From assembly GCF_003550175.1 (NCBI RefSeq), contig NZ_QXDF01000001.1:1574501-1638500 (forward strand): a DNA stretch of 64,000 nt, written 5' to 3'. The DNA comes from Dichotomicrobium thermohalophilum. Its GTDB lineage: Bacteria; Pseudomonadota; Alphaproteobacteria; Rhizobiales; Rhodomicrobiaceae. The position numbers and the translations under genes are program-made. Positions 9,682 to 19,770 of the stretch are shown here, in pieces; position 1 is the first letter of the stretch, and each line of letters starts with the position of its first letter. Below the pieces are notes generated by a model that was not told where the DNA came from, ran no database searches, and saw only the letters and a program-made list of their open reading frames with translations.

Positions 9682-12630
9682 ATGCGCAAGCAGCAGCTTA
9701 ACGAGACCTTCGCCCTCAGCTCCTTCCTCCATGGCACCAACGCCGCTTACGTGGAGGACCTCTACGCCCGCTATCAGGACAATCCCGGTTCGGTCGACGC
9801 CGAATGGCGTCGCTTCTTTGCCGGCTTGAAGGATCAGCGCGAGACCGTCATCGCCGAGCAGCGCGGGCCGTCTTGGAAGCCCGAACATGTGAGCACCAAC
9901 GGCGACGGCGAGTTGCTCGCTGCGCTCACCGGCGACTGGAGTGAGACCGCGGCGGAGATCGAGGGAAAGATCCGCGAGAAGGCGGCCGAGGGAGGCGTGT
10001 CGCTCGACGAGGAAGACGTCATGCAGGCCGTGCGCGACTCGGTTCGCGCGCTCATGCTGATCCGCTCGCACCGTGTGCGCGGGCACCTTGCGGCCGATCT
10101 GGACCCGCTGAAGCTGACTCCGCCGGTTGAGCACCCGGAGTTGCAGCCTGAAAGCTACGGCTTCACCGAAGCCGACTACGACCGCCCGATCTACCTCAAC
10201 AAGGTTTTGGGCCTGGAGACCGGCACGCTCCGGCAGATTCTCGAAATTCTGCAGCGGACCTACTGCGGCAAGATCGGCATCGAGTTCATGCACATCTCCG
10301 ATCCGGACCAGAAGGCCTGGTTGCAAGAGCGCATCGAGGGCGTCGGCAAGGAGGTGCAGTTCACCCGCCGGGGCAAGGAAGCCATCCTGCAGAAGCTGAT
10401 CGATGCCGAGAGCTTCGAGAAGTACCTCGACAAGAAGTATACCGGCACCAAGCGGTTCGGTCTGGACGGCGCTGAAGCAATGGTCCCGGCGCTGGAACAG
10501 ATCATCAAACGCGGCGGACATCTGGGCCTGCGGGAGATCGTTATCGGCATGCCGCATCGCGGCCGGCTGAATGTGCTCGCCAACGTGATGGGGAAGCCGT
10601 ATCGCGCGATCTTCCACGAGTTCAAGGGCGGCTCGGCGCACCCCGAGGAGGTGGAAGGCTCGGGCGACGTCAAGTACCACCTCGGCACGTCCTCAGACCG
10701 GACTTTCGACGGCAATGAGGTGCACCTGTCACTGACCGCCAACCCCTCGCATCTCGAAGCGGTGGACCCGGTTGTGCTCGGCAAGGTTCGCGCCAAGCAG
10801 GACCAGCACGAGGACACCGACCGCACCAAGGTGTTGCCGCTGCTGCTTCACGGCGACGCGGCGTTCGCCGGGCAGGGCATCGTCGCGGAGTGTTTTGGCT
10901 TGTCCGGCCTGCGGGGCCATCGCACCGGCGGTTCGATCCATTTCATCGTCAACAATCAGATCGGCTTCACCACCGCGCCGCGCTTTGGGCGGTCCTCGCC
11001 ATATCCGTCGGACGTTGCGCGCATGGTCGAGGCACCGATTTTCCACGTGAACGGCGACGACCCGGAAGCAGTCACGCATGTGGCGAAGGTGGCGACGGAG
11101 TTCCGCCAGCGGTTCCACAAGCCCGTGGTCATCGACATGTTCTGCTATCGCCGCCACGGCCATAACGAGGGCGATGAGCCGTCCTTCACCCAGCCGCAGA
11201 TGTACAAGCGCATCCGCCAGCACCGCCCGGTGGTGGATATTTACGCGGAGCAGCTGGTCGAGGAAGGGCTGTTCGCGCAGGAGCAGATCAATGAGATGCG
11301 CAACGCGGCGCGGACGACGCTTGACGAGGAGTTCGAGGCCGCGGAGGCCTACCGACCGAACCGCGCGGACTGGCTCGATGGACGCTGGGCCGGCATCGGT
11401 TTTGCCGACGAGGGACCCCGCCGCGGCAAGACGGAAGTGCCGATCGAAACGCTCCGCGCGGTGGGGGAAAAGATCAACACGATCCCTGAGCACATCAACG
11501 CGCATCGCACCCTGCGGCGCATCTTCGACAATCGGCGCAAGGTGATCGAGTCCGGCGAGGGCATTGACTGGGCGACGGCGGAATCGCTCGCCTTCGGCAC
11601 ACTGCTGAAGGAGGGCTTTCCCGTGCGCCTGTCCGGTCAGGACAGCGAGCGCGGGACCTTCTCCCAACGCCACGCGGTGATCGTGGACCAGGAGACCGAG
11701 GAACACTACCGGCCGCTCAACCACATCGCGGAGGATCAGGCGCGCTTCGAGGTCATCAACTCGATGCTCTCGGAATACGCAGTGCTTGGCTTCGAGTATG
11801 GCTACAGCCTAGCCGAGCCGAATGCGCTGGTGCTGTGGGAGGCCCAGTTCGGCGATTTCGTCAACGGCGCACAGGTGGTCATCGACCAGTTCATCACGTC
11901 GGGTGAGCGCAAATGGCTGCGCATGTCGGGCCTCGTGATGCTGCTGCCGCACGGCTACGAAGGCCAGGGGCCGGAGCACTCCTCGGCGCGGCTGGAGCGC
12001 TTCCTGCAGATGTGCGCGGAGGACAATATCCAGGTGGCCAACTGCACGACGCCGGCCAACTACTTCCACATCCTGCGCCGACAGCTCCACCGCAAGTTCC
12101 GCAAACCTCTGATCCTTATGACGCCGAAATCGCTCCTTCGCCACAAGCGGGTGATGTCGCGGATCGAGGAATTCGGTCCCGGCTCGACTTTCCATCGCGT
12201 GCTGTGGGATGACGGCGACCGCGGCGATAATGGCGCGAAGAAGCTGGCCTCCGACGATCAGATCAAGCGGGTCATCCTCTGCTCGGGCAAGGTCTATTTC
12301 GACCTGCTGGAAGAGCGCGAGAAGCGCGGCATCGACGATGTTTATCTCATGCGCGTCGAGCAGCTCTATCCGTTCCCGGCGCGCGCGCTCATCACCGAAC
12401 TCGGCCGCTTCCCGCACGCGGAGATGCTCTGGTGCCAGGAAGAACCGAAGAACATGGGCGCCTGGACCTTCGTGGAGCCGAATATCGAATGGGTTCTCAA
12501 CCATATCGACGCGAAGTATAAGCGTCCGCGTTACGTGGGCCGGCCGGCCTCGGCAGCGACGGCGACGGGGCTGATGTCGAAGCACATCGCGGAGTTGAAC
12601 GCGTTCCTCGATGAGGCGCTGACGCTCTAG
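9682..12630 (+). CDS. sucA: 2-oxoglutarate dehydrogenase E1 component
   Basis: A 982-residue thiamine-diphosphate enzyme that decarboxylates 2-oxoglutarate and passes the succinyl group to the lipoyl domain of SucB. The N-terminal segment (FLHGTNAAYVEDLY) is the E1o-specific complex-binding region. GMPHRGRLNVL near residue 290 and the HGDAAFAGQG region near residue 392 are thiamine and substrate site motifs; GHNEGDEP follows near residue 495. The length is normal for alphaproteobacterial SucA. It follows sucD by 148 bases, a gap containing some AT-rich sequence (around 9616-9630) that could hold a second promoter, though no clear -35/-10 pair stands out. Confidence 0.96.
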   Translation: MRKQQLNETFALSSFLHGTNAAYVEDLYARYQDNPGSVDAEWRRFFAGLKDQRETVIAEQRGPSWKPEHVSTNGDGELLAALTGDWSETAAEIEGKIREKAAEGGVSLDEEDVMQAVRDSVRALMLIRSHRVRGHLAADLDPLKLTPPVEHPELQPESYGFTEADYDRPIYLNKVLGLETGTLRQILEILQRTYCGKIGIEFMHISDPDQKAWLQERIEGVGKEVQFTRRGKEAILQKLIDAESFEKYLDKKYTGTKRFGLDGAEAMVPALEQIIKRGGHLGLREIVIGMPHRGRLNVLANVMGKPYRAIFHEFKGGSAHPEEVEGSGDVKYHLGTSSDRTFDGNEVHLSLTANPSHLEAVDPVVLGKVRAKQDQHEDTDRTKVLPLLLHGDAAFAGQGIVAECFGLSGLRGHRTGGSIHFIVNNQIGFTTAPRFGRSSPYPSDVARMVEAPIFHVNGDDPEAVTHVAKVATEFRQRFHKPVVIDMFCYRRHGHNEGDEPSFTQPQMYKRIRQHRPVVDIYAEQLVEEGLFAQEQINEMRNAARTTLDEEFEAAEAYRPNRADWLDGRWAGIGFADEGPRRGKTEVPIETLRAVGEKINTIPEHINAHRTLRRIFDNRRKVIESGEGIDWATAESLAFGTLLKEGFPVRLSGQDSERGTFSQRHAVIVDQETEEHYRPLNHIAEDQARFEVINSMLSEYAVLGFEYGYSLAEPNALVLWEAQFGDFVNGAQVVIDQFITSGERKWLRMSGLVMLLPHGYEGQGPEHSSARLERFLQMCAEDNIQVANCTTPANYFHILRRQLHRKFRKPLILMTPKSLLRHKRVMSRIEEFGPGSTFHRVLWDDGDRGDNGAKKLASDDQIKRVILCSGKVYFDLLEEREKRGIDDVYLMRVEQLYPFPARALITELGRFPHAEMLWCQEEPKNMGAWTFVEPNIEWVLNHIDAKYKRPRYVGRPASAATATGLMSKHIAELNAFLDEALTL

Positions 12631-12681
12631 AAAAGAAAGCGGCCTTGGGGTGTGCCGCGGCAAAGAGGAAACGACACGACG

Positions 12682-13965
12682 ATGGCACAGGAAATCCGCG
12701 TACCGACCCTGGGCGAATCCGTGACCGAAGCCACGGTGGGCCAGTGGTTCAAGAAATCCGGCGAGCATGTGAACGAGGATGAGCCGGTGGTCGAGCTGGA
12801 GACCGACAAGGTGACGGTCGAGGTGCCGGCGCCTGTGTCGGGCGTGATCTCAAGCATCGCGGTGGAAGAAGGCGAGACGGTCGAGGTCGGCGCGTTGCTC
12901 GGCGCGATCGAGGCGGGTGCGGAAGCCGCTGCCGAGCCGGCAGAGGCAAAGGCAGAGGCCACTGCCGCCGCGGCAGCTCCGGCCCAGGAAGAAGCGCCGG
13001 CCAGACAGGAGACCGCGCCCCAGCCGGCGGCCGCTCCGCAGCCCGAAGCCCGCGCCGGCGCGGAGGAAACGGAAAAGCCGATGTCTCCGGCCGTACGCAA
13101 GCTTGTCGAGGAGCATGGCGTCGACACCAGCAAGGTCGAAGGCACGGGCAAGGACGGTCGTTTGCTGAAGGGCGATATCCTCTCGGCCCTGGATGCCGGC
13201 CAGGTCGCCGCGGAAGCGCCGGCGCAGGCCAAGCGCGAACGCGCGCCGGTGCCGGATGCCGATGCCGCGCGCGAGGAGCGCGTGCGGATGACCAAGCTGC
13301 GCCAGACCATCGCCCGGCGGCTGAAGGAAGCGCAGCACAATGCGGCCATGCTGACGACCTTCAACGAGGCGGACATGACCGGCATCATGGAGGCGCGGCA
13401 GCGGCACAAGGCCGACTTCGAGAAGAAGCACGGCGTCAAGCTCGGTTTCATGGCCTTTTTCGTGAAGGCCTGCGTCCGCGCGCTGCACGATGTGCCCGCC
13501 GTGAATGCCGAGCTCGACGGCGAAGATCTGATCTACAAGAACTATTATCACATTGGCGTTGCGGTCGGCACCGAGCGCGGCCTGGTCGTGCCGGTGCTGC
13601 GCGACGCCGACGCGATGAGCTTCGCCGACATCGAGAAGAAGATCGCCGATTTCGGCACGCGCGCCCGCGACGGCAAGCTCGGCATTGAGGAGATGCAGGG
13701 CGGCACCTTCACGATCTCCAACGGCGGTGTCTACGGCTCGCTGATGTCCACGCCGATCCTGAACGCGCCTCAGTCCGGCATCCTCGGCATGCACAAGATT
13801 CAGGAGCGCCCCATGGCCGTGAACGGCGGCATCGAGGTGCGGCCGATGATGTATCTGGCGCTGTCCTACGACCACCGCGTCATCGACGGCAAGGAGGCTG
13901 TGACCTTCCTCGTCCGCGTCAAGGAAAGCCTTGAGGACCCGGAGCGGCTGTTGCTCGACCTTTGA
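12682..13965 (+). CDS. sucB: 2-oxoglutarate dehydrogenase E2, dihydrolipoyl succinyltransferase
   Basis: A 427-residue E2 protein. A single lipoyl domain occupies about residues 1-76 with the lipoyl-lysine Lys43 in ETDKVTV. A flexible Ala/Pro/Glu-rich linker follows, then a peripheral subunit-binding domain (about 134-170, SPAVRKL to GRLLKGD) and the trimer-forming catalytic domain ending in YDHRVIDG, which holds the active-site His and Asp. The upstream in-frame ATG at 12652 is rejected because the ATG at 12682 has an AGAGGAA site and gives [13 protein letters not shown], the family N-terminus. Confidence 0.96.
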   Translation: MAQEIRVPTLGESVTEATVGQWFKKSGEHVNEDEPVVELETDKVTVEVPAPVSGVISSIAVEEGETVEVGALLGAIEAGAEAAAEPAEAKAEATAAAAAPAQEEAPARQETAPQPAAAPQPEARAGAEETEKPMSPAVRKLVEEHGVDTSKVEGTGKDGRLLKGDILSALDAGQVAAEAPAQAKRERAPVPDADAAREERVRMTKLRQTIARRLKEAQHNAAMLTTFNEADMTGIMEARQRHKADFEKKHGVKLGFMAFFVKACVRALHDVPAVNAELDGEDLIYKNYYHIGVAVGTERGLVVPVLRDADAMSFADIEKKIADFGTRARDGKLGIEEMQGGTFTISNGGVYGSLMSTPILNAPQSGILGMHKIQERPMAVNGGIEVRPMMYLALSYDHRVIDGKEAVTFLVRVKESLEDPERLLLDL

Positions 13966-13985
13966 TTTCTTGAGGGATAGCGGTG

Positions 13986-14285
13986 ATGCGTTTTGCGGTG
14001 GCGTTTGCCGTTTTCCTCGGGCTCGGCGCCTCACAGGCCGCGGCCCAGAGCTTTGACTGCAGCAAAGCCCGGCTCGCCGCCGAGCTTGCGGTCTGCGACA
14101 GCCCGCGCCTTAGCCGTCTCGACGAAGAGATGTCCGCGCTTTACTTTGGTCTGCCATACGTGGTGCGCGACGAGATCAAGGGCGCACAGCGCCGCTGGCT
14201 GCGCCGGCGTAACGCCTGTGGTTATGACGAGCGCTGCATTGAGGAAGCTTATCTCCGGCGAATTGAGGTGCTGTCTCAGTTCTAG
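13986..14285 (+). CDS. Small exported LprI-like (DUF1311) protein
   Basis: A product of about 99 residues with a clear signal peptide (about residues 1-21, ending QAAAQS). The mature part has the lysozyme-inhibitor LprI-type spacing: FDCSKARLAAELAVC, then paired helices, then NACGYDERC. The four cysteines probably form two disulfides. Relatives bind lysozyme or sit in the envelope, but most DUF1311 proteins are uncharacterised. GTG at 13983 and ATG at 13986 are both possible starts. It sits between sucB and the MAPEG gene, in the interval where lpd usually follows more closely. Confidence 0.7.
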   Translation: MRFAVAFAVFLGLGASQAAAQSFDCSKARLAAELAVCDSPRLSRLDEEMSALYFGLPYVVRDEIKGAQRRWLRRRNACGYDERCIEEAYLRRIEVLSQF

Positions 14286-14317
14286 TGCGCGAACGGCCGG
14301 CTGGAGGTGACGGTCGA

Positions 14318-14722
14318 GTGGGGGGCGATTTGACCATCGAGTTGACCGTTCTGGTGCTGGCGGTGCTGCTCGCCTACGCGCAACTGACGATTTATGCCAT
14401 CTACGCCAATCGCGATTACGGCCCGGACTATACAATGAGCCCGCGCGACAGCGCGCCGGCGCGGCCCGCTTCGGTGATGACCGGCCGGCTGCGCAGGGCC
14501 TACGAGAACCACCTCGAAAGCCTGCCCTGGTTTGCGATCGCCGTGCTGGTTGCCCAAGTCAGCGGTACGACAAGCTGGATCACCGCAGCGGCATCCTTGA
14601 TTTATCTCGCCGCGCGCATTGTCTATATCCCGTGTTACGCACTCGGCTGGCGGCTGCGCTCGCTCGTGTGGAGCGTTGCGGCGCTGGCCATCCTCGTCAT
14701 TCTGGGCGACATCCTCATCTGA
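14318..14722 (+). CDS. MAPEG family membrane protein
   Basis: A small protein of about 134 residues with four predicted membrane segments: about 5-25, a central pair near 70-110, and a C-terminal segment ending GDILI. A conserved-looking basic and Asn-containing loop (RRAYENHLES) follows the first segment, as in the MAPEG superfamily of membrane glutathione transferases and related proteins. Bacterial members are mostly uncharacterised. The start is uncertain: GTG at 14318 has a GGAGG site ten bases upstream, TTG at 14330 begins just before the first membrane segment, and GTG at 14285 is also open. Confidence 0.75.
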   Translation: MGGDLTIELTVLVLAVLLAYAQLTIYAIYANRDYGPDYTMSPRDSAPARPASVMTGRLRRAYENHLESLPWFAIAVLVAQVSGTTSWITAAASLIYLAARIVYIPCYALGWRLRSLVWSVAALAILVILGDILI

Positions 14723-14767
14723 TGGGTGGAGGCCCGCATTCAAAGATTCGAGCTGAAAGGCAGTGTC

Positions 14768-16171
14768 ATGGCGGAAAACTACGACCTGGTGGTCATCGGA
14801 ACCGGCCCCGGAGGCTATGTTTGCGCGATCCGCGCGGCGCAACTGGGCATGAACGTCGCGGTCGTCGAGAAACGCGATGCGCATGGCGGCACCTGCCTCA
14901 ATGTGGGCTGCATTCCGTCGAAGGCGCTTCTTCACGCCTCCGAGCTCTACGAGGAAGCCGCTGACGGTTTTTCGGCCATGGGCATCGATAGCAACCCGAA
15001 GCTCGATCTGCCCAAGATGATGAGCTTCAAGGACGAAGCGGTCGAGGGCAACACCCAAGGTATCGAATTCCTGTTCAAGAAGAACAAGGTGACCAGCCAT
15101 CGCGGCATCGGCCGGATCGCCGGGCCCGGCGCGGTCGAGGTGAAGGGCGAGGACGGGCAGACGACGACGCTGAACACGAAGGCCATCGTCATCGCGACCG
15201 GCTCGGACAGCATTCGTCTGCCGGGCATCGAGGTGGATGAAAAGCGCGTGGTGACCTCCACGGGCGCGCTCGACCTGCCAGAGGTGCCGAACAAGATGCT
15301 GGTCGTGGGCGGTGGCATCATCGGGCTGGAGCTTGGCTCGGTGTGGCGTCGGTTGGGTTCCGAGGTCCAGGTCGTCGAATTTCTCGATCGCATCACGCCG
15401 GGCATGGACGCCGAGGTCTCAAAGCAGTTCATGCGCATCCTCAAGAAGCAGGGCGTCGAGTTCACGCTGGGCCACAAGGTCACCGGGGTTGATGCGAGCG
15501 GTAACCGGCTGAAAGCGACGATCGAGCCCGCGAATGGCGGGGAGGCGCAGGAGGTCGACGCCGACGTCGTGCTGGTCGCGGTGGGGCGTGCGCCCTACAC
15601 CGAAGGCTTGGGCCTCGACGAAGTTGGTGTCGAGACCGACAAGAAAGGCCGCGTCATGGTCGACAGTCACTACAAGACCAGCGCGGACGGCATCTACGCG
15701 ATCGGCGACGTGATCCACGGACCCATGCTCGCTCACAAGGCCGAGGAAGAGGGCGTGGCGGTCGCCGAAATCCTCGCCGGGCAGGCGGGCCACGTGAATT
15801 ACAGCGTGATCCCGGACGTGATCTACACCTACCCGGAGGTCGCCAAGGTCGGCCAGACCGAGGAGGAGCTGAAAGAGAAGGGGACGGACTACAAGGTCGG
15901 GAAGTTCCCGTTCACTGCGAACGGCCGGGCCAAGGCCAACCGGCAGACCGAGGGCTTCGTGAAGGTGTTGGCCGATGCCAAGACCGACCAGGTGCTCGGT
16001 GTGCACATCCTGGGTCCCGATGCCGGCAACATGATTGCGGAAGCGGCCGTTCTGATGGAGTTCGGCGGCTCGGCCGAGGACCTCGCGCGAACCTGCCATG
16101 CGCATCCGACGCTGACCGAGGCGATCAAGGAAGCCGCGCTTGCGGTGGACGGTCGCGCGCTTCATATGTGA
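14768..16171 (+). CDS. lpdA: Dihydrolipoyl dehydrogenase (E3)
   Basis: A 467-residue FAD-dependent disulfide oxidoreductase that reoxidises the dihydrolipoyl group of SucB and passes electrons to NAD. The FAD-binding GTGPGGY is at residues 11-17, the redox pair is Cys43 and Cys48 in GGTCLNVGC, the NAD-binding GGGIIGLE lies near residue 183, and the C-terminal His-Glu couple sits in [11 protein letters not shown] at 14726 is an in-frame upstream alternative; the ATG at 14768 gives the usual N-terminus. As a copy linked to sucAB it mainly serves 2-oxoglutarate dehydrogenase, but E3 could also serve the glycine cleavage system. Confidence 0.95.
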   Translation: MAENYDLVVIGTGPGGYVCAIRAAQLGMNVAVVEKRDAHGGTCLNVGCIPSKALLHASELYEEAADGFSAMGIDSNPKLDLPKMMSFKDEAVEGNTQGIEFLFKKNKVTSHRGIGRIAGPGAVEVKGEDGQTTTLNTKAIVIATGSDSIRLPGIEVDEKRVVTSTGALDLPEVPNKMLVVGGGIIGLELGSVWRRLGSEVQVVEFLDRITPGMDAEVSKQFMRILKKQGVEFTLGHKVTGVDASGNRLKATIEPANGGEAQEVDADVVLVAVGRAPYTEGLGLDEVGVETDKKGRVMVDSHYKTSADGIYAIGDVIHGPMLAHKAEEEGVAVAEILAGQAGHVNYSVIPDVIYTYPEVAKVGQTEEELKEKGTDYKVGKFPFTANGRAKANRQTEGFVKVLADAKTDQVLGVHILGPDAGNMIAEAAVLMEFGGSAEDLARTCHAHPTLTEAIKEAALAVDGRALHM

Positions 16172-16175
16172 AGGC

Positions 16176-16916
16176 ATGAAGCCACGGTTTCTCGTCCTCA
16201 CCATCAGCACGGTCGTCGCGTTCGCGATCCTCGTCTCGCTGGGCGTCTGGCAGCTTCAGCGCCGCGATTGGAAGCACGACCTAATCGAGCGGATCGAGGC
16301 ACGCGCCGATGCCCCGGCCAAGCCGCTGGAGGAGGTGCTTGCGCGCTGGAAGCGTGACCGCGATATCGAATACATGCGCGTGGAGATGACCGGCGAGCTG
16401 CGCGCAAGCCAGGAGTTCCATATCTACACGATCCGCGATGGTGTCGCCGGCTGGCGGGTGGTCTCGCCATTCGAGACCGGTGGCCATGTTGTGATGCTGG
16501 ACCGCGGCTTCGTGCCGGAGCCCCTGAAGGACCCGCAAGCCCGCGCCGATCAGCCCGTGCCTGAGGGCAAGGTTTCCGTGACCGGGCTGGCGCGCGCGCC
16601 GGGCGAGTCGAACTTCGTGACGCCCGAAAACGAGCCAGAGCGCAACCGATGGTACTGGCGCGATCTGGAGAGCATCATCGCCCAGCTTCCGCCCGATGCG
16701 CGCCAGCGCGCCGCGCCGTTCTTCATCGAGGCGGAGGCGGGCGCGCTGCCGGGCCAGTGGCCGCGGGACGGCGTGACGCAACTCCGCCTTCGCGACAAGC
16801 ATCTGTCCTACGCCTTGACGTGGTTCGGGCTGGCGCTGACGCTTCTGGGCGTCTACGGGGCTTATATTGTCTCGCGCCGGCGCGGCGGCGGACAGCAGCC
16901 GGCGCGGGCGGGGTGA
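16176..16916 (+). CDS. SURF1 family cytochrome oxidase assembly protein
   Basis: A 246-residue SURF1-like protein with the diagnostic hairpin topology: an N-terminal membrane segment (about 5-22) followed by LGVWQLQRRDWKHDLI, a periplasmic domain, and a C-terminal membrane segment (about 210-230). SURF1 proteins assist heme insertion into the aa3-type oxidase. The start ATG is 4 bases after lpdA, so the two are probably translated from one message. In many relatives surf1 lies with the cox genes; here no cox gene is adjacent within the window. Confidence 0.88.
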   Translation: MKPRFLVLTISTVVAFAILVSLGVWQLQRRDWKHDLIERIEARADAPAKPLEEVLARWKRDRDIEYMRVEMTGELRASQEFHIYTIRDGVAGWRVVSPFETGGHVVMLDRGFVPEPLKDPQARADQPVPEGKVSVTGLARAPGESNFVTPENEPERNRWYWRDLESIIAQLPPDARQRAAPFFIEAEAGALPGQWPRDGVTQLRLRDKHLSYALTWFGLALTLLGVYGAYIVSRRRGGGQQPARAG

Positions 16917-16936
16917 TTTCTGCGGTACCCGCCGGG

Positions 16937-16965
16937 TTGCCGGAATGTTGTTCCGGGCTTAGTTT
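16937..16965 (+). promoter_or_regulatory. Overlapping weak promoter and hairpin before thrC
   Basis: TTGCCG (16937-16942) and TAGTTT (16960-16965) are 17 bases apart and could drive thrC. The same stretch contains a short inverted repeat, CCGGAA (16940-16945) and TTCCGG (16951-16956), which might instead end surf1 transcription. The sequence alone does not decide between the two. Confidence 0.25.
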
Positions 16966-17037
16966 AACCGAATATTGAATCTGGCTTTCTCGGGGGTGCA
17001 TATCAGGCTCCCCTCATGGCCATTTGAGGTTTTTCTC

Positions 17038-18450
17038 GTGAAATATGTCAGCACGCGCGGCACGGCGCCCCGCCTCGACTTTGAAGACGCAGCGCTCACC
17101 GGCCTGGCGCGCGACGGCGGGCTGTATGTGCCCGAAAGCTGGCCGACGCTGAGCCACGACCAGATCGCGTCCTTTGCCGGCAAGCCTTACGCGGAGGTGG
17201 CGGCGGATGTGATCGCGCCGTTCATGGGCCACGCAATGCCGTCGGGTGACCTGCGCGAAATACTCGCCCGCGCCTATGCCCCATTCCGTCACCCGGCGAC
17301 CGCGCCGCTGGTGCAGACTGGACCCAATGATTTCATTCTGGAGCTGTTCCACGGGCCGACGCTCGCCTTCAAGGACTTCGCCATGCAGGTGCTGGCCCCG
17401 CTGATGGAGCGGGCGCTCACCCGGCGCGGCGACCGAGCGGCGATCATCGCGGCCACCTCGGGCGACACTGGCGGCGCTGCGGTGGAGGCGTTCAGGGAAC
17501 GTGCGCGGATCGACCTGTTCGTCTTGCACCCGGAAGGGCGCACCAGCGAGGTTCAGCGCAAACAGATGACCACGGTGGACGCGGCCAACGTCCACAACAT
17601 AGCGGTGCGCGGCAACTTCGACGACGCGCAGGCCATCGTGAAGGCGCTGTTCAATGACCACGGATTTCGCGACAGACATCGGCTGGCGGCAGTCAACTCG
17701 ATCAACTGGGCGCGGATCATGGCGCAGGTGGTCTACTATTTCACCGCCGCCGTCTCGCTCGGCGCGCCGTACCGCCCGGTCAGCTTCACCGTGCCGACCG
17801 GCAACTTCGGCGACATCTTCGCGGGCTATGTGGCGAAGCAGATGGGCCTGCCGATTGACCGGCTGGTCATCGCCTCCAACGTTAACGACATTCTGACGCG
17901 GACGCTGGAAACCGGGCGCTACGAGCGCGGGGCGGTCATGCCGTCGTCGAGTCCGAGCATGGACATTCAGGTGTCGAGCAATTTCGAACGGCTGCTGTTC
18001 GAGATGAGCGGCCGCGATGCGGATTTGGTGCGCACGCAGATGGACACGCTGCAGCAGTCCGGCGGCTTTACGCTTGAGCCTGCGCAATATGACGGGCTGA
18101 AAGAGTTGTTCGCCGCGGCGCGCGCCGATGAAGATGAGACCATGAATGCGATCCGCGTCTTGTATAACGCGACCGGCTATGTGGCCGACCCGCACACCGC
18201 CGTCGGTCTGCACGCCGCCTGCCTTTGCAGGGGTGACGACAGCGTCCCAATGATCACTCTCGCGACCGCGCATCCCGCGAAATTCCCGGACGCGATACGC
18301 GCGGCCATCGGCGTATCGCCGGAGCTTCCCGAAACATTGCGTGCGCGCTTGTCGGCGCCCGAGCACTATGACGTGCTCGACAGCGATCAGGCGCAGATCG
18401 CCGATTACATCGCCGCGCGCACCACGGACAGGGCTGGACTACCCGCATGA
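17038..18450 (+). CDS. thrC: Threonine synthase
   Basis: A 470-residue PLP enzyme that converts O-phosphohomoserine to threonine. The N-terminus (KYVSTRG, then DGGLYVPE) is characteristic, and the PLP lysine is Lys112 in FKDFAMQ. ATSGDTGGAA is the phosphate-binding loop. The start is GTG at 17038, preceded by a TGAGGT site eight bases upstream; the upstream in-frame ATG at 16975 would add 21 residues unlike the family. Its partner thrB is about 8 kb downstream on the other strand. The stop overlaps the start of the M16 peptidase gene. Confidence 0.95.
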   Translation: MKYVSTRGTAPRLDFEDAALTGLARDGGLYVPESWPTLSHDQIASFAGKPYAEVAADVIAPFMGHAMPSGDLREILARAYAPFRHPATAPLVQTGPNDFILELFHGPTLAFKDFAMQVLAPLMERALTRRGDRAAIIAATSGDTGGAAVEAFRERARIDLFVLHPEGRTSEVQRKQMTTVDAANVHNIAVRGNFDDAQAIVKALFNDHGFRDRHRLAAVNSINWARIMAQVVYYFTAAVSLGAPYRPVSFTVPTGNFGDIFAGYVAKQMGLPIDRLVIASNVNDILTRTLETGRYERGAVMPSSSPSMDIQVSSNFERLLFEMSGRDADLVRTQMDTLQQSGGFTLEPAQYDGLKELFAAARADEDETMNAIRVLYNATGYVADPHTAVGLHAACLCRGDDSVPMITLATAHPAKFPDAIRAAIGVSPELPETLRARLSAPEHYDVLDSDQAQIADYIAARTTDRAGLPA

Positions 18451-19727
18451 GTATGGAGAACAGGGCGCAAGTCACGACGCTGAGCAACGGCCTGCGCGTG
18501 ATCAGCGAGGAAATGCCGCATGTGGGCACCGTGTCGCTTGGCATTTGGGTCGCAAGCGGCTCGCGCGCGGAACAGCCGGAGGAACACGGCATCGCGCACA
18601 TGCTTGAGCACATGGCCTTCAAGGGCACCGAGACGCGCTCGGCGCGCGATATCGCCGAGGAAATCGAGACTGCGGGCGGCGAGATCAACGCGGCCACGGG
18701 CGTCGAGACGACCGCATACTTTGCCCGCGTGCTGAAGGATGAGGTGCCGCGGGCGCTGGATGTGCTCAGCGACATTCTGCGCAACCCGGTCTACAAGGAG
18801 GAGGACCTCGGCCTTGAGCGTACCGTCGTCCTGCAGGAGATCGCCGCGACCCGCGATAACCCGGAAGACGTGCTGTTCGACACCGCGCAGGCGGTCGCCT
18901 TCCCTGAGCAGCCCCTGGGCCGACCCGTTCTTGGTACGGCGCAAAGCGTGCGCAAATTCCGCCGCGAAAATCTCGTCCGCTTCCGGGAGACCAACTACGG
19001 CGCACAGCGAATGATTCTGAGCGCCGCGGGCGCGGTGGATCACGACATGCTGGTGCGCGAGGCCGAGCGGTTGCTCGCCGATCTGCCGCACGACCGCGCC
19101 GGAGCCTTCGCCCCGCCCGTGTATGAGGGCGGCTATCACGCCGTGCATATGCCGCTGGAGCAGTCGCATGTGCTGATCGCCTTCGAGTCGCCGTCTTCGC
19201 GCGACCCCGACTACTACACCGGCCAGGTCTGCGCCGGGCTGCTGGGCGGCGGCATGTCGTCGCGGCTGTTCCAGGAAGCGCGGGAGCAGCGCGGGCTTTG
19301 CTATGCGATCTACGCGTTTTGCTCGGGCTTTTCCGACACCGGCTTGTTCGGCATCCACGCGGCCGCAGACGCGGCCGATGTCGCTTCGCTCACCGATGTC
19401 ATCACGCACGAGTTGCGCAAGCTTGCGGAGGACGGACCGCGCGGTGACGAGGTCGAACGCGCCAAGACCAACATGAAAGCCGGGCTGTTAATGAGCCTGG
19501 AAAGCTCGGCAACGCGGGCGGAATTCCTGGCCCGGCATCTTTACATCTTCGGGAAACCGCCGGAATTTGAAAAGCTGATCGAACGCGTCGAATCGGTCGA
19601 TGCGCCACAGGTTCAGGCCTTTGTGCAGCGACTTTTGAACGCGCGGGCGCCCTCCTGCGTTCATGTCGGGCCGCGCGCGGAAGCGCCGGAACTGCGTGCC
19701 ATCGCCGAAGGATCGTTGAAGCATTGA
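18447..19727 (+). CDS. M16 family zinc peptidase (processing-peptidase-like)
   Basis: A 426-residue insulinase-family metallopeptidase. The inverted zinc motif is intact: His51, Glu54 and His55 in HMLEH, with the third ligand region in ERTVVLQEI near residue 132. The second half is the inactive homologous domain typical of mitochondrial-processing-peptidase-like bacterial proteins. Substrates in bacteria are mostly unknown. The ATG overlaps the thrC stop by four bases (ATGA), implying translational coupling; this thrC-peptidase linkage is common in alphaproteobacteria. Confidence 0.9.
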   Translation: MSMENRAQVTTLSNGLRVISEEMPHVGTVSLGIWVASGSRAEQPEEHGIAHMLEHMAFKGTETRSARDIAEEIETAGGEINAATGVETTAYFARVLKDEVPRALDVLSDILRNPVYKEEDLGLERTVVLQEIAATRDNPEDVLFDTAQAVAFPEQPLGRPVLGTAQSVRKFRRENLVRFRETNYGAQRMILSAAGAVDHDMLVREAERLLADLPHDRAGAFAPPVYEGGYHAVHMPLEQSHVLIAFESPSSRDPDYYTGQVCAGLLGGGMSSRLFQEAREQRGLCYAIYAFCSGFSDTGLFGIHAAADAADVASLTDVITHELRKLAEDGPRGDEVERAKTNMKAGLLMSLESSATRAEFLARHLYIFGKPPEFEKLIERVESVDAPQVQAFVQRLLNARAPSCVHVGPRAEAPELRAIAEGSLKH

Positions 19728-19770
19728 GCACGCCGCCTGCGCGGGAGGCAGGCTTCAGAGGAACTGCGCA

